From: an uncultured Clostridia bacterium
GTDB taxonomy: Bacteria; Bacillota; Clostridia; Oscillospirales; CAG-272
Length of the DNA: 46,202 nt
Direction of reading: 5' to 3'
Assembly (NCBI GenBank): GCA_946407735.1
Contig: CAMJPL010000024.1
Span: forward strand, 1 to 46,202
The notes below the pieces were generated by a model. It ran no database searches and was not told the origin of the DNA. It saw only the letters and a list, made by a program, of their open reading frames with translations. Both the position numbers and the translations under genes were made by a program. Shown in pieces: positions 32,227 through 41,583 of the stretch (position 1 is its first letter; each line of letters starts with the position of its first letter).

Positions 32227-33588
32227 TCACGTTCTCCCGAAAAATCTGTCGGTATAGTCTTTTACCCGCCCGCTTATCATCCTCAGAAGCTCCAGAGAGT
32301 CCGCGTCGCCGAGATAACCGTCGTACATGCGGCAGCCTTCCTCGAAGCAGAGCTCGTCATGACGCGGGAAATATCTGTCGAGCAGGAAGGCCGAGTATTT
32401 CGTAAGGCGGTATGTGGCCGTTATATGCTCCGGCGCGTCCTCGTACGACTCGACCGCGGCCGAATAGCCTCCCTTGATCGCCTCGCTGAAGCCGCCGTAT
32501 GTCGGATCGAGCGCGAAGATCAGGGTGTACGACTGATTGAAGCAGCTGTCATAGCTCCAGTCATGATATCTTCTGTGCGCGTCGTCGGCGCCTATCGGAG
32601 AGATGAATATTCCTTCAGCTCTCATCTCGTTCCAGAAGGCTATCTGCAGATTTGCGTCCCGGCATCCCGGCTCCTGACCGTGCGTGATCTCGGCGGCGTC
32701 GTAGATCTTTTCCTTCGCGAGGAATCTGAACATGTCGTCGCGGGTATTGTGAGCGTCGTATTCCCAGAACGGATGGGCGATTATCGCCGTCCCGCCGCGG
32801 CTGTGGACGGTGTCGGCGATCCATTTCCGCCAGGCGAAGTCATACGGCTCGATCTGCGGCGGGAGAGAAGGCGCATAGCTCGCTGCTATGCGCGAGACCT
32901 CGTCTCTTACCTCGCTCTCATGCTCATGGTACCACCTGTCGATGCCGATCCCGCCGGGCATCAGCGCACCGACGCCGACGGCGTGGATGTACGGGTTCGG
33001 AACATGTATCTCCTCGCCGTAATAGAGCGACATCCCGCTCGGTATGCTCCGGCTCCGCTCGATGGCGTAGACCGAGCCTTCGGCCGAGTGGTGGTCGGTT
33101 ACTGCGAGAAAGTCATATCCCGCCTTCCTGTAGATCGCCGCCGTGAGATACGGGTCCTCATGGCCGTCGGATGAAAAACAGGTGTGACAATGTGTGTTGC
33201 CCTTCATCGGCGTCCTGATATACAGATCCTTTTCGGCACAGAATACCCGCAGATCGGTGAGCGGACCGAGCGATCCGTCGCGCCTCTGACCGACAAGACG
33301 CAGGGTATATATCTGCTCGCGCGTCAGAACGCATGAGAATCTGATACGCCCGTCGCCGGAACAGACAGCTTTTATCCCGTCATACCGGCTGTAATCGCTT
33401 ATCTCAAGCGTGACGGCGGAGATGTTTTCCTCCTGCGGTATGATACGGATGACATATTCGGCGCCGGGCTCAAGGGCGTTTTCGATGCCGAGCCCCCTGA
33501 CGGTGAACTCGGTCTCAGCGCCCAGAAGCGTGACGCAGGGGAATATCTCATACTCAAAAACAGATGGGACGGGATTCGGGATTTTCAT
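32227..33588 (-). CDS. PHP-domain metallohydrolase (CehA/McbA-like)
   Basis: A 453-residue protein with a beta-rich N-terminal part (1-130) and a PHP phosphoesterase domain. Metal-binding motifs seen: NTHCHTCFSSDG near residue 135, AVTDHHS near 163, and GEEIHVPN and IIAHPFWEYDAH further on. PHP proteins hydrolyse phosphoesters or amides using three metals. In carbohydrate operons such stand-alone CehA-like proteins are frequent but little studied. It lies between two glycosidase genes in the same operon. Confidence 0.75.
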   Translation of the reverse strand: MKIPNPVPSVFEYEIFPCVTLLGAETEFTVRGLGIENALEPGAEYVIRIIPQEENISAVTLEISDYSRYDGIKAVCSGDGRIRFSCVLTREQIYTLRLVGQRRDGSLGPLTDLRVFCAEKDLYIRTPMKGNTHCHTCFSSDGHEDPYLTAAIYRKAGYDFLAVTDHHSAEGSVYAIERSRSIPSGMSLYYGEEIHVPNPYIHAVGVGALMPGGIGIDRWYHEHESEVRDEVSRIAASYAPSLPPQIEPYDFAWRKWIADTVHSRGGTAIIAHPFWEYDAHNTRDDMFRFLAKEKIYDAAEITHGQEPGCRDANLQIAFWNEMRAEGIFISPIGADDAHRRYHDWSYDSCFNQSYTLIFALDPTYGGFSEAIKGGYSAAVESYEDAPEHITATYRLTKYSAFLLDRYFPRHDELCFEEGCRMYDGYLGDADSLELLRMISGRVKDYTDRFFGRT

Positions 33589-33619
33589 ATCTGATGCCGT
33601 TTCGTTATTGTTGGGAAGA

Positions 33620-34279
33620 TCATTGTGTCAGTCTGATTATGAGCCATTGTCCGGCTTCGAGCCCGACACGGCATTTCCTTTCGGTACGGGAAAAGACGCC
33701 TCTGCCGTCTATTATCTCGGTTTTGAAGTCGTTTTTCAGAAGAAGATCAAAGACGATATCGGCCTCATGGAGCTGTCTGTCGCCGTCGAAGCTGTCGCAC
33801 AGGATCCCGTCATTGTTGAAGAGCGACACGATCCAGCCGCCGCTTATCCTGTTGAAAAGCATATGGATCTTCGCTTCCGTCGTGCATGGGATATCTTCGC
33901 CGATCCGTCTTCTCAGTTCGTCGACGGTGAGGATCTTGTCTTTCTGCGTCTTCGGGATCTCACCGCCGCTGAGATCGATGAGGTATTTGTATCTGTCAAA
34001 AGCGGAGATATTATCGGCGTGTATTATATCGAGTACGTCGGGCAATCCGCCGTTGGTCATGACATGCGAATTGTTGCCGTAACTCCCGGCTTCTCCGAAC
34101 GATGCCGTGAAAACAAGACGAAGCCGTTCCATCAGCTCCGGCGGAGCGGGGAAGCTCTGATCCGATGACGGGCATTCGAGATAATCGGGATTCGGAGTCG
34201 TTTCAAGTATCGGCAGCTTCTTTGAAGAAGGGAGGACGAGAGCCGCCGGGCGGTACGGAGTCCCGATATCCGGCAGCTT
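33620..34279 (-). pseudogene. 3' part of the amber-interrupted glycosidase
   Basis: The same frame as the upstream half continues after the stop at 34282-34280 for about 219 residues (KLPDIGTPYRPAALVLP to WLIIRLTQ) and ends at 33620. The piece contains RPAALVLPSSK and HVMTNGGLPDVLD, typical of the region after a TIM barrel where cofactor-free glycosidases have a beta-sandwich or glutamine-amidotransferase-like domain. An internal ATG at 34132 is not preceded by a ribosome site. Without readthrough this part is untranslated. Confidence 0.55.
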
Positions 34280-35299
34280 CTACGTGAAATCAAGAAAATC
34301 CTTCTTCGTCTGTCCGTATTCGCTCAGCTCAAAGCCGTCATAATCCCGGAAGGTATTGCAGACTCCATATTCCTCGGCTATGACCGACGCGCCCGAAAGA
34401 TAGGCGAATCTCCACGCCCGCGCCTGAAGATTGCGCGACGTGCCGCCCTTTTCACGCTTTTCCGGTGCCTGATCGGCTCCCGTGCCGGTATGAAGCTGAT
34501 CTTCGATCCATTCGTCCTGACCGCGTCTCAGGGAGAAGGGGATCGTCAGCCCGACGCCGCTCGTATAGCACCAGCATTCGTAATATATTCCCCACCGTAT
34601 GCCGGCCGCCTCCGCCATGCCGCGGTAATAGGCAAGCTGCAGCCGCATATTCGGGATCTGCCAGCCGACCTCGGGAAGCAGCAGCCGGGCTCCGCAGCCG
34701 ATCTCGATTGCGGGAGCCATATAATAGCTGTCGGCCGGGATCAGCATGTTCCCGGTTTCGGCGCATCGCATGCGGTAGAGGCGATATATAGCAGCAAGCA
34801 GCTGCGAGCGGTTCTGAGGCAGAGGATATTCCGCCCATTCCTTCCGCGTCATAGCCTCGAGAAACAGTTCTTCCTCGCCGGAGATCACCCTGTCCCAGAG
34901 AGCTGTTTTTTTATCATCGCTTATATCCGCTCCGGTTTCTCGGTATTTCTCACTTATGCGGTTTCTGTCGCTTCGAAGGTTCGAAGCCCATTCATGCATC
35001 TGCCAGCCGAGGAAATTATCGCCGAGAAGCTCCTTGTAAGCCCGGACGAGATCGGGCGAGAAATCGTATCTGTACGGAAGACCGACGCCGCCCTGCAGAC
35101 GGTCGACGTAAAACTGGCATCGAAGCTCGGAAAGCAGATCGTAGAGACTGCCTCCGACGGCGGCGATATGATTGAAGTCGTACGGCGGCGGCATATACGA
35201 TTTATGCATGAGCTTCAGTCCGTCGCCGGCGCGGAACAGCCCGTTTTTTATCAGCCCGTCGAAGCTGTCCTTTGTATATGTATGGATAAAGGTGAGCAT
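34280..35299 (-). CDS. TIM-barrel glycosidase-like protein, 5' part (ends at in-frame TAG)
   Basis: The 339 residues from ATG 35299 look like the catalytic (beta/alpha)8 barrel of a glycosidase (LGWQMHEWASNL, IRWGIYYECWCYTSG, AYLSGASVIAEEYG). The frame ends at TAG 34282-34280, but the next codons in the same frame continue a protein-like sequence for a further 219 residues. A full protein would be about 559 residues. The start is chosen because the longer frame from 35437 overlaps the upstream gene. It is 4 bp after that gene's stop. Family not identified with certainty. Confidence 0.6.
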   Translation of the reverse strand: MLTFIHTYTKDSFDGLIKNGLFRAGDGLKLMHKSYMPPPYDFNHIAAVGGSLYDLLSELRCQFYVDRLQGGVGLPYRYDFSPDLVRAYKELLGDNFLGWQMHEWASNLRSDRNRISEKYRETGADISDDKKTALWDRVISGEEELFLEAMTRKEWAEYPLPQNRSQLLAAIYRLYRMRCAETGNMLIPADSYYMAPAIEIGCGARLLLPEVGWQIPNMRLQLAYYRGMAEAAGIRWGIYYECWCYTSGVGLTIPFSLRRGQDEWIEDQLHTGTGADQAPEKREKGGTSRNLQARAWRFAYLSGASVIAEEYGVCNTFRDYDGFELSEYGQTKKDFLDFT

Positions 35300-35303
35300 G
35301 TCG

Positions 35304-36245
35304 TCAGTTGAAGTATGATTCAAGGAATTCCTGCATGCCGCCGTCGAACACGGCTTCGCAGAGCGTGCCGTCACCCTGCTGATTTCCGGTCTGATACAGA
35401 ACGTACGTCCTGCCGCCGAACTCGCAGAGATCGACATCGCTGTTGTTGATATCCATATGAGCGGCGAGCCTCGCCTCGCTTTCGGGCGACAATGCCGCTC
35501 CGGGCTTCGGATGCCTGTCCTCCTCGCTCGCGAGCAGTATCGGATTGTAAAGCCCGATCTCCCATGTCACGAAATCCTTCGTGCGGTAGATATACGGCGC
35601 GTATCTCGTGAGCGGCAGGGCTTCGAGACAGATCATGTAATACCATCCTCCGGCGTATCTCAGCGCCGGGCAGGCGACATATCTGTCCCTTGAATACCCG
35701 TTTTCAAGCGGCAGCAGCTCCCAGCGCTCAAGATCGGGCGATGACGCGAAAAACTCTGTGAACGGGACGCCGATATACGGGTTTTCCGCGGGATGCCCCT
35801 TCGACGTCCCGGCTCCGGCGCATTCGACCGCCATCATATATTTTCCGTCGCCTCTGTATACGGAGGTGTTGAACAGCTCGAAATTCTCCGGGAATTCGAC
35901 GACGGTTTTTTTATCCCAGTGTATGAGATCGGACGACGTGAAGCGGTACACCTTGTTTTCGAGGGTGCCGAAAGCGTAAACTACGTCATCCTCGCAGTAA
36001 GCCGACATGTATCCCATATCCTCGCCGAATGGAGGGTACTTCTCCCCGCTGAAATAATCCATTATTTCGGCATAGCCTTTATGCGCGCCGTAGTCCGTCC
36101 AGTGCTGCATCATGAGCATCATGCGTCCCTTGAAGACGAAGGGAGTGATCTCCCCGCCGAAATCCATGACGATCCCCTGCTTTACGAGCTTCGGGAAGGG
36201 CTTCGGCATAAGGGTGGATGAGGAGTAGTTTATCTCGGTTATCAT
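35304..36245 (-). CDS. GH43-like beta-propeller protein
   Basis: A 313-residue protein with propeller blades: GEITPFVFKGRMMLMMQHW near residue 30, RFTSSDLIHWDKKTV near 101, FASSPDLERWELLP near 164 and YRTKDFVTWEIG near 221. It resembles GH43/GH117-type proteins without a signal peptide. It is first in the operon that continues through the split glycosidase, PHP and GH95-like genes. The ribosome site AAGGAG lies nine bases before ATG 36245. Confidence 0.65.
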   Translation of the reverse strand: MITEINYSSSTLMPKPFPKLVKQGIVMDFGGEITPFVFKGRMMLMMQHWTDYGAHKGYAEIMDYFSGEKYPPFGEDMGYMSAYCEDDVVYAFGTLENKVYRFTSSDLIHWDKKTVVEFPENFELFNTSVYRGDGKYMMAVECAGAGTSKGHPAENPYIGVPFTEFFASSPDLERWELLPLENGYSRDRYVACPALRYAGGWYYMICLEALPLTRYAPYIYRTKDFVTWEIGLYNPILLASEEDRHPKPGAALSPESEARLAAHMDINNSDVDLCEFGGRTYVLYQTGNQQGDGTLCEAVFDGGMQEFLESYFN

Positions 36246-36302
36246 GCTGCTGAATCTCTCCTTAAATAAGCGGACATTACCAATATACTATTATGACTTA
36301 CG

Positions 36303-36330
36303 ATTATATTATATCACTGGCTGAACTCAA
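36303..36330 (-). promoter_or_regulatory. Promoter of the second glycosidase operon
   Basis: Minus strand: TTGAGT (36330-36325) and TATAAT (36308-36303) with a 16-bp spacer, 58 bases before the start at 36245. Confidence 0.65.
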
Positions 36331-36359
36331 AATATAATAACGTCTGAAATATCTCATAA

Positions 36360-36533
36360 GCTGTCCATATGCTGACTCAGACGGATGACAGCCTCCTTAA
36401 TATCTCCGAATCAGTCGGGTACAGCTCGCTTTCGGCGTTCAATAGGAGCTTCATAAGAAAGTATTCGATGTCTGCCGGAAGATACCGGAAGCTTGCCCGG
36501 AAAAAAGACCTTATGGCCGATGAGCATATCTGA
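36360..36533 (+). pseudogene. C-terminal remnant of an AraC-type regulator
   Basis: The frame reads LLNISESVGYSSLSAFNRSF followed by IRKYSMSAGRYRKLARKK, the last helix-turn-helix of AraC regulators. It has a stop (TAA) just upstream and no ligand or first helix-turn-helix domain, so most of the gene is lost. ATG 36369 could give 54 residues but has no clear ribosome site. It lies between two glycosidase operons, where an AraC activator would be expected. Confidence 0.7.
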
Positions 36534-36534
36534 C

Positions 36535-36590
36535 ATCGCCGCCGTATTGCGTCCGTCTTCGTATCCCGGACGCCGATACGGCGGCGATGC
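36535..36590. repeat. Long perfect inverted repeat
   Basis: Outer arms ATCGCCGCCGTAT/ATACGGCGGCGAT (13 bp) and inner arms CGTCCG/CGGACG form a large hairpin just after the AraC remnant. No T-run follows on either strand, so it is not a standard terminator; it may still mark the end of the convergent minus-strand gene. Confidence 0.5.
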
Positions 36591-36603
36591 CGTCATTTGG
36601 GGA

Positions 36604-38421
36604 TTATTTTACGCTGAGAGTGAATTTCCTTTCACCGAAGCTGTCCGATCTCAGCCTTACTCTCGTAAGATGGTCCGACGACCATTCGGCGCTCAGCTTG
36701 CTTTCAAGCGCGACGGTATCTGGCTCTGCCGTGAGACCGGCGTCAAATTCTGCCGCCGCGCCGGATGTCGAGATGCAACATCCGCTTATCTTCGGATCGT
36801 CTGCGCACATCAGCGTGAATTCAACGCATCCCTCGGTGTCGAATACGATGTGATCCTCGCATGTGAAGCCGCCGTCCGTCAGCGAAACCGTGCGGATATA
36901 CGATTTCAGCCCGCTGTCATCGGGATAAGCGTTTTTGAGCTCCAGTTTCATCACGCCGGATCCGCACGAGATGATCTCGGCCTTGTATCGTCCGCCGGGA
37001 AGCTGCTCGAGCCCGTTTACCGCCGGGAGATTGTGATACAGCGATCGCATGGTCCAGAGCGTGTATCTCTTTGACGAGAAGGTGTCCTTGCAGTAGCGCT
37101 CCACGCCGGGGTCTATGAATACCGGCCTGCCGTTTTTGAACAGGATGAAGCTTCCGACGTCATTGTGATTGTGGCTTTCGGCGTTGCTTCCGCCCTTCGC
37201 CGCCAGCACCATGCCGCAGGCGGCGTTTTTCGATATCATGACTCCGAGATCGGGGTAGAAGATATCGCCCGACGGGATGTACCCGCTGCCTTCGGGAAGC
37301 GGCTCGAAGATATCGCGCATAGAGCGGTACGGAGTGTTTCCGGCGCTGAAATGATTAAATGTATCTCTGTCAAGATCGGTCAGGGCGAAGGCGGTCAGCT
37401 TGTCCGAGCCCGTTTCGCGCCCCATCCTCGAGATCAAAGCGTGATCGATGCCGAGAAGATGAGAGGCGTCGGCGAAATTGGCAAAGCATCCGCCGCAGAG
37501 ATTGAAATCGGCGATATACTCGCACATCTTTTTGACGAACGGGTCGGAAGTGAGATCAATCCCGCCTCCGGTCAGGTCACGGATAATCTCCACGCAGTCG
37601 AAATACGACGCTCCGGCGACGCTCCAGTAGCCGGGACCTTCGTCGCAGCCGCCGTCGCTCGGATATATCGCGGTGAATCTGTCGAGCAGGGTCATCGAAC
37701 GGCTGACGGCGAAGGCGCGCTTTGCGTCGTCGGTCTCGCACAGCATGACGGCGGTCAGAATGTTCGAAACGATCCACGGAGTCCAGTTGTTCAGACGCTC
37801 GCCCTTGTCGCCCATCCACCAGTTGTTTTCGCCCGTGACCTCGTAATAGACGTGCAGGATGCGGTTCTTTATCATGTCGAGCATCCTGCGGCGGATCACC
37901 GGAGTGACGCCGTCGAGAATTTCGTCTCCGAGGTACCATATCCACGCCATGACGGCGCCTGTCGAGGCGGCGAATAGATCGGCCTGACGGACATCGTCGC
38001 CTTCATTCAGGTTGAAGGCGTCGGGAAGGCAGTTGACGGGATTATCATGGTTCGGGTAATCATGTGCCGGAATGATCCACGTCGATTCCTCGCATATCGC
38101 CCATACATAATCGACGAGCAGATCGGTGAACCGGCCCTTCTTCTCCGTCAGCTCCGCCATAAGAAGCGTGGAGGCGGCGTTTCGGCGGGCGAAATACGGA
38201 GTCTCGTACTCGGAGCGGTTGCCGTCGCGGAAATACCGCATGTAAAGCGTAGCCGGAAGCTGCGGTACCGGCTTGCCGAGCAGCTCTTCGGCGGCTCTCA
38301 CCGCGTCGGGACAGCTGATATTTGCTTTATCGAATCCGATATCCGAAAATACCCTGAATTCGGAGAAGGGAAGCGTTTTTATCTCTTTATCGAGTTTTTT
38401 ATCCGCGAACAGACGGGGCAT
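36604..38421 (-). CDS. Heparinase II/III-like polysaccharide lyase
   Basis: A 605-residue protein with an alpha/alpha toroid N-terminal part (about 60-340, GENNWWMGDKGERLNNWTPW) and a heparinase II/III beta-sandwich. The latter's signature is ESHNHNDVGSFILFKNG near residue 415, followed by FIDPG. Such lyases cut uronic-acid-containing glycans or act on unsaturated products. No signal peptide is visible. ATG 38421 has GGAG seven bases upstream; ATG 38427 forms ATGA with the previous stop, but the site is too close. It is second in the operon with the GH106-like gene. Confidence 0.75.
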   Translation of the reverse strand: MPRLFADKKLDKEIKTLPFSEFRVFSDIGFDKANISCPDAVRAAEELLGKPVPQLPATLYMRYFRDGNRSEYETPYFARRNAASTLLMAELTEKKGRFTDLLVDYVWAICEESTWIIPAHDYPNHDNPVNCLPDAFNLNEGDDVRQADLFAASTGAVMAWIWYLGDEILDGVTPVIRRRMLDMIKNRILHVYYEVTGENNWWMGDKGERLNNWTPWIVSNILTAVMLCETDDAKRAFAVSRSMTLLDRFTAIYPSDGGCDEGPGYWSVAGASYFDCVEIIRDLTGGGIDLTSDPFVKKMCEYIADFNLCGGCFANFADASHLLGIDHALISRMGRETGSDKLTAFALTDLDRDTFNHFSAGNTPYRSMRDIFEPLPEGSGYIPSGDIFYPDLGVMISKNAACGMVLAAKGGSNAESHNHNDVGSFILFKNGRPVFIDPGVERYCKDTFSSKRYTLWTMRSLYHNLPAVNGLEQLPGGRYKAEIISCGSGVMKLELKNAYPDDSGLKSYIRTVSLTDGGFTCEDHIVFDTEGCVEFTLMCADDPKISGCCISTSGAAAEFDAGLTAEPDTVALESKLSAEWSSDHLTRVRLRSDSFGERKFTLSVK

Positions 38422-38423
38422 GG

Positions 38424-40565
38424 TCATTCTCCTTTCTTTTCTTCAAGCAGCCAAAATCTGCCCTCACCGGGTTTTATCGTTATTTCGAGCGATATGTGAT
38501 CGGACGATATCTCACCGTCTGCCGCCGACATCTCGCCTGTGAAGGCGTCCGCCGTTACGATATTTTCGTACCTTCTGCTCACTTTTAGAGTGCCGCTGAA
38601 ATCGTCGTCTGCCATGTTGGCGATATAGACTATGCGGCAACCGTCGTCGGTAACACGGCAGTGCGAAAGCAGATTCGGCTGATATCCGCCGTCACCGCCT
38701 TCAAGGCGGATCACCCGGCATTCATCCGGCAGCGAGCTGTCGAGCAGATCGCCGAACGCGCTGAGAGGGGAAGACGGCATCTCCCCGGACGATACCATCG
38801 AGCGGATAGCTTCCGTTTCGGGCGTTTCTTTTCCGCTCTCACGGCAAAGCTGCGGGATGTCGTCGCAAAGCAGCACCGCGATCCCGGCTTTCCTCGCCTC
38901 GATCAGCTTCTGCATGGCGTCGGTCTCAAGGACCCTCGCGCACGGCATGATTATCGCCGAATAGGCGCGGTCATTTTTCACGAGCTTCCCGTCTTTTATC
39001 TCGGCTTCGACGAGGAAGCGGCGGTCGATATAGTCGAAATCTATCTGGCGGTGAAGCAGCGCCCATGATACTCCGGCGAACGCCTTGTCGATCATCCTCG
39101 TCTCCGGCGATTCGTCTATCCCTCTTGCCTTCGTTGACGGAGTATAGCTCGACCACATCGCCGCCTCGGGATAGAATACCGCCGCCCGGCTGTCGCGCCG
39201 TCCCTGACGCAGGAGATAGCCCGATCTCGCAGTGTATCTGTTGAAGCTGCGCTGCTCGTCGGCGGTTATGCCGTTCCAGGAGTAGTAGCTGGTGAAATTG
39301 TTCACTCCCATCGCAAGATGCCAGTTGACCGAGCAGTAATAGCAGTCAAGCCCGGCGATTTCGCCGCGTTCGCGCACGCTGTGATCGGAAAATTCGGTGA
39401 ATACCTCGTGCTCGCCGCTTATATCGGCGAAGGAGGCGAGGAATCGCGCTATCGGTATCGAGCCGTCATACATCAGCGGCCCTTTCTCGGTGCTCAGCTG
39501 ATCGATGCCCGGCCAGTCGAACAGCCTCGCCGAGCGGTAGAAGGAGCCGTAGTTTATGATATGCGCCTGCAGACGCTCCTCCTCAAGCATATGCCCGGAG
39601 GATTTAAGCCCGTATTTATGGCACCACTCGCGGATCGTGCCGAAATAGCTGTCGGCGACCGTATCGGCGATGAAATCCCAGAAATCGCACCGGCGCTTTA
39701 TCGTATCCTCACCCTTCCCGAGCACGACGGCGACGCAGGCCTTCTCCATCGGATAGCCGTATCTTGCGGCGAAATCATCGGGATATGAGTCGAGCCACGG
39801 CAGGATAGGGAAGACGCCCGTGCGGATGTTCCACGAGATTAGCGACGGCTCGTCGGTAAACATGGCGAGAACGCCTTTACCGAACTCGTCGCCGATGCAC
39901 TTTCGGTAGTTCTCATGGGTGCAGCCGATAAACGCCTCGACGGCCTTTTTGTCCGAAAGGCTGATATAGTTTCTCGGCTCCGAATAGCTTTCGGTGGCGT
40001 GAGTGCCGTCGAAAAGACGGCGCACGCACATCATGAAAAGATAATACTGTCCCTTCGGGACGTCGATGTAGAGGACGTTGTTCTCGTTCAGGCATCCCGT
40101 GACATCGACGGGATCGCCGCCGTCCTTCGGGACGAGCAGGGCCTTCCACAGCTTTGAGTCGGGGACGTCGGCCCGGTAAAGAGACGGGCCGTTTATCACC
40201 CGCCAGTAATCGTAGCAGTACAGGCCCTTCGCGATGAATTCGGGATGCGTTTCGGTTATGTACCCGCCCGCCGTTCCGGACGGATAGCCCTTTTCGTCAT
40301 ATATCCAGGTGTGCATCCCGCGCCGGATATACTCGCGCATACCTTTTTCAGTGTCTCTCCACTCTTTTTCGTCGTACGGAAAATCCCGGGCGTAGGGCAC
40401 GTTGCCGACGATCCCGGCAAATCCCCGCTCATCGTAGTATTCCGCCCTTGACGGATCGGCCGCGCCGCCGTGGATGATCTGGAACACTCCGTATCTTCTG
40501 TCGGGATCGCGGAACTGCTCCCCGTATCGCGTTATCATGCTCATAGTCTCGTCACCGCCTGTCAT
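38424..40565 (-). CDS. GH106-like (alpha-L-rhamnosidase-like) glycosidase
   Basis: A 713-residue protein with a catalytic barrel in the first two thirds: GVFQIIHGGAADPS near residue 26, WIYDEKGYPSGTAGG near 87, MFTDEPSLISWN near 226 and KSSGHMLEEERL near 324. This arrangement (DEP, then GH-LEE) is typical of GH106 rhamnosidases and relatives. A C-terminal domain from about 480 contains a glutamine-amidotransferase-like fold (AIIMPCARVLETD). ATG 40544 is an alternative start. Its own TTGACT-17-TATAAT promoter makes it first in the operon. The substrate is probably a rhamnose-rich glycan such as pectin; that is inference. Confidence 0.65.
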   Translation of the reverse strand: MTGGDETMSMITRYGEQFRDPDRRYGVFQIIHGGAADPSRAEYYDERGFAGIVGNVPYARDFPYDEKEWRDTEKGMREYIRRGMHTWIYDEKGYPSGTAGGYITETHPEFIAKGLYCYDYWRVINGPSLYRADVPDSKLWKALLVPKDGGDPVDVTGCLNENNVLYIDVPKGQYYLFMMCVRRLFDGTHATESYSEPRNYISLSDKKAVEAFIGCTHENYRKCIGDEFGKGVLAMFTDEPSLISWNIRTGVFPILPWLDSYPDDFAARYGYPMEKACVAVVLGKGEDTIKRRCDFWDFIADTVADSYFGTIREWCHKYGLKSSGHMLEEERLQAHIINYGSFYRSARLFDWPGIDQLSTEKGPLMYDGSIPIARFLASFADISGEHEVFTEFSDHSVRERGEIAGLDCYYCSVNWHLAMGVNNFTSYYSWNGITADEQRSFNRYTARSGYLLRQGRRDSRAAVFYPEAAMWSSYTPSTKARGIDESPETRMIDKAFAGVSWALLHRQIDFDYIDRRFLVEAEIKDGKLVKNDRAYSAIIMPCARVLETDAMQKLIEARKAGIAVLLCDDIPQLCRESGKETPETEAIRSMVSSGEMPSSPLSAFGDLLDSSLPDECRVIRLEGGDGGYQPNLLSHCRVTDDGCRIVYIANMADDDFSGTLKVSRRYENIVTADAFTGEMSAADGEISSDHISLEITIKPGEGRFWLLEEKKGE

Positions 40566-40583
40566 ATTTTTCTTTGCAGAAGT

Positions 40584-40612
40584 ATTATATCATGAATGCC
40601 GTGCCGAGTCAA
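40584..40612 (-). promoter_or_regulatory. Promoter of the first glycosidase operon
   Basis: Minus strand: TTGACT (40612-40607) and TATAAT (40589-40584), 17-bp spacer, with a TG two bases before the -10. Confidence 0.8.
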
Positions 40613-40641
40613 GTGACAGATGAGTATGTATAAAACAAATT

Positions 40642-40667
40642 TCGGGCGCCTCGTATGAGGCGCCCGA
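40642..40667 (-). terminator. Terminator of the PadR-DUF4097 operon
   Basis: A perfect 11-bp stem TCGGGCGCCTC/GAGGCGCCCGA with a tetraloop, followed on the minus strand by AATTTGTTTTATA. Confidence 0.8.
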
Positions 40668-40671
40668 TCAG

Positions 40672-41583
40672 TCACGGAGTTGTGACAGTTATATTCCCGG
40701 TGCTTGTGCTGACGACGCATCTTCCTCCGCCGCCGTTTTCCGGTATATTGATCTTCCCGGTTCCGCTGTCGGCCTGCACGGTCTTGGGGGAGAGGAATGA
40801 GCAGTTTACGCTGCCGGTGGATGTTTTTATCGACACGTTTTCGGCGTCGCAGCTGTCGGCCCTGACGCTGCCGGTGGTAGTGCCGATCTGCAGCTTTCCG
40901 CCGGCGATGACGCTGCTGAGCGTCACTCTGCCCGTGCTTGCGCCGAGCGAGATGTCGCCGGAGCAGTCAAGGCCGCTTACCGTTATCCTGCCTGTCGATG
41001 TCTCCATATTCACCGATCCCGCGTCGAAATCGCCCGCTTCAATATTACCCGTCGATGCCGACAGCTTCAGTGCTCCCGAGACATTCGCTGACCAGCTGAT
41101 GTCGCCGGTAGTCGCGGCGGCGTTCGCGGTGTCAAAGCTGAACCGGTCAGGGACGACGATATCGCCGGTCGATGTCACGGCGGTGATCGCGTCGTACTGC
41201 TTTTCCGGCAGATAAACGGTTATCTTCGGATCGCCGAAGGATATCCCGATATTGTCATACCATAAGCGGGCAGGCGATTCGTCCATGGCTATTATAAGGA
41301 TCCCGTCTTTTACGGAGGCCGAGTGGCGGTGATTCGTATGCTGTCCGCATACCACCCGGCAGACGCCTTCGTCGGTATGGACAAGCTCGACGTCGGCTGT
41401 CGAGACGATGATGGAGACGGAATCGAACGATCCCTCGGGCTCGAAGACGACCGTCTCGAATTTTACCGTGCTCAGGCGGGTGAAATCAAAGCCGAGCATC
41501 GCCATCGAGCACAGGAACATGGCGGCTCCGGCCGCGATCAGAACGATCGCCGTTATAAGCCATGTTTTGGCGGTTTTTTTCAT
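40672..41583 (-). CDS. DUF4097 beta-repeat membrane protein
   Basis: A 303-residue protein with one N-terminal membrane segment (WLITAIVLIAAGAAMFLCSM) and a long extracellular beta-solenoid. The motif S/T-T-G-[DNRSK]-[IV] recurs about nine times at about 20-residue spacing (STGDI, TTGDI, STGNI, STGRI, STGRV, TTGSV, STGSV, GTGKI, STGNI). ATG 41583 has GGAGG upstream and overlaps the HAAS gene stop (ATGA). Members of this trio sense or respond to envelope stress in Firmicutes; the detailed role is unknown. Confidence 0.8.
   Translation of the reverse strand: MKKTAKTWLITAIVLIAAGAAMFLCSMAMLGFDFTRLSTVKFETVVFEPEGSFDSVSIIVSTADVELVHTDEGVCRVVCGQHTNHRHSASVKDGILIIAMDESPARLWYDNIGISFGDPKITVYLPEKQYDAITAVTSTGDIVVPDRFSFDTANAAATTGDISWSANVSGALKLSASTGNIEAGDFDAGSVNMETSTGRITVSGLDCSGDISLGASTGRVTLSSVIAGGKLQIGTTTGSVRADSCDAENVSIKTSTGSVNCSFLSPKTVQADSGTGKINIPENGGGGRCVVSTSTGNITVTTP

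Noticed and set aside
33620-35299. TAG used as a sense codon in this organism
   Set aside because: Several certain genes here end in TAG, for example fmt and the genes ending at 14674 and 27744, so the code is standard. One interrupted gene is better explained by mutation or sequence error.
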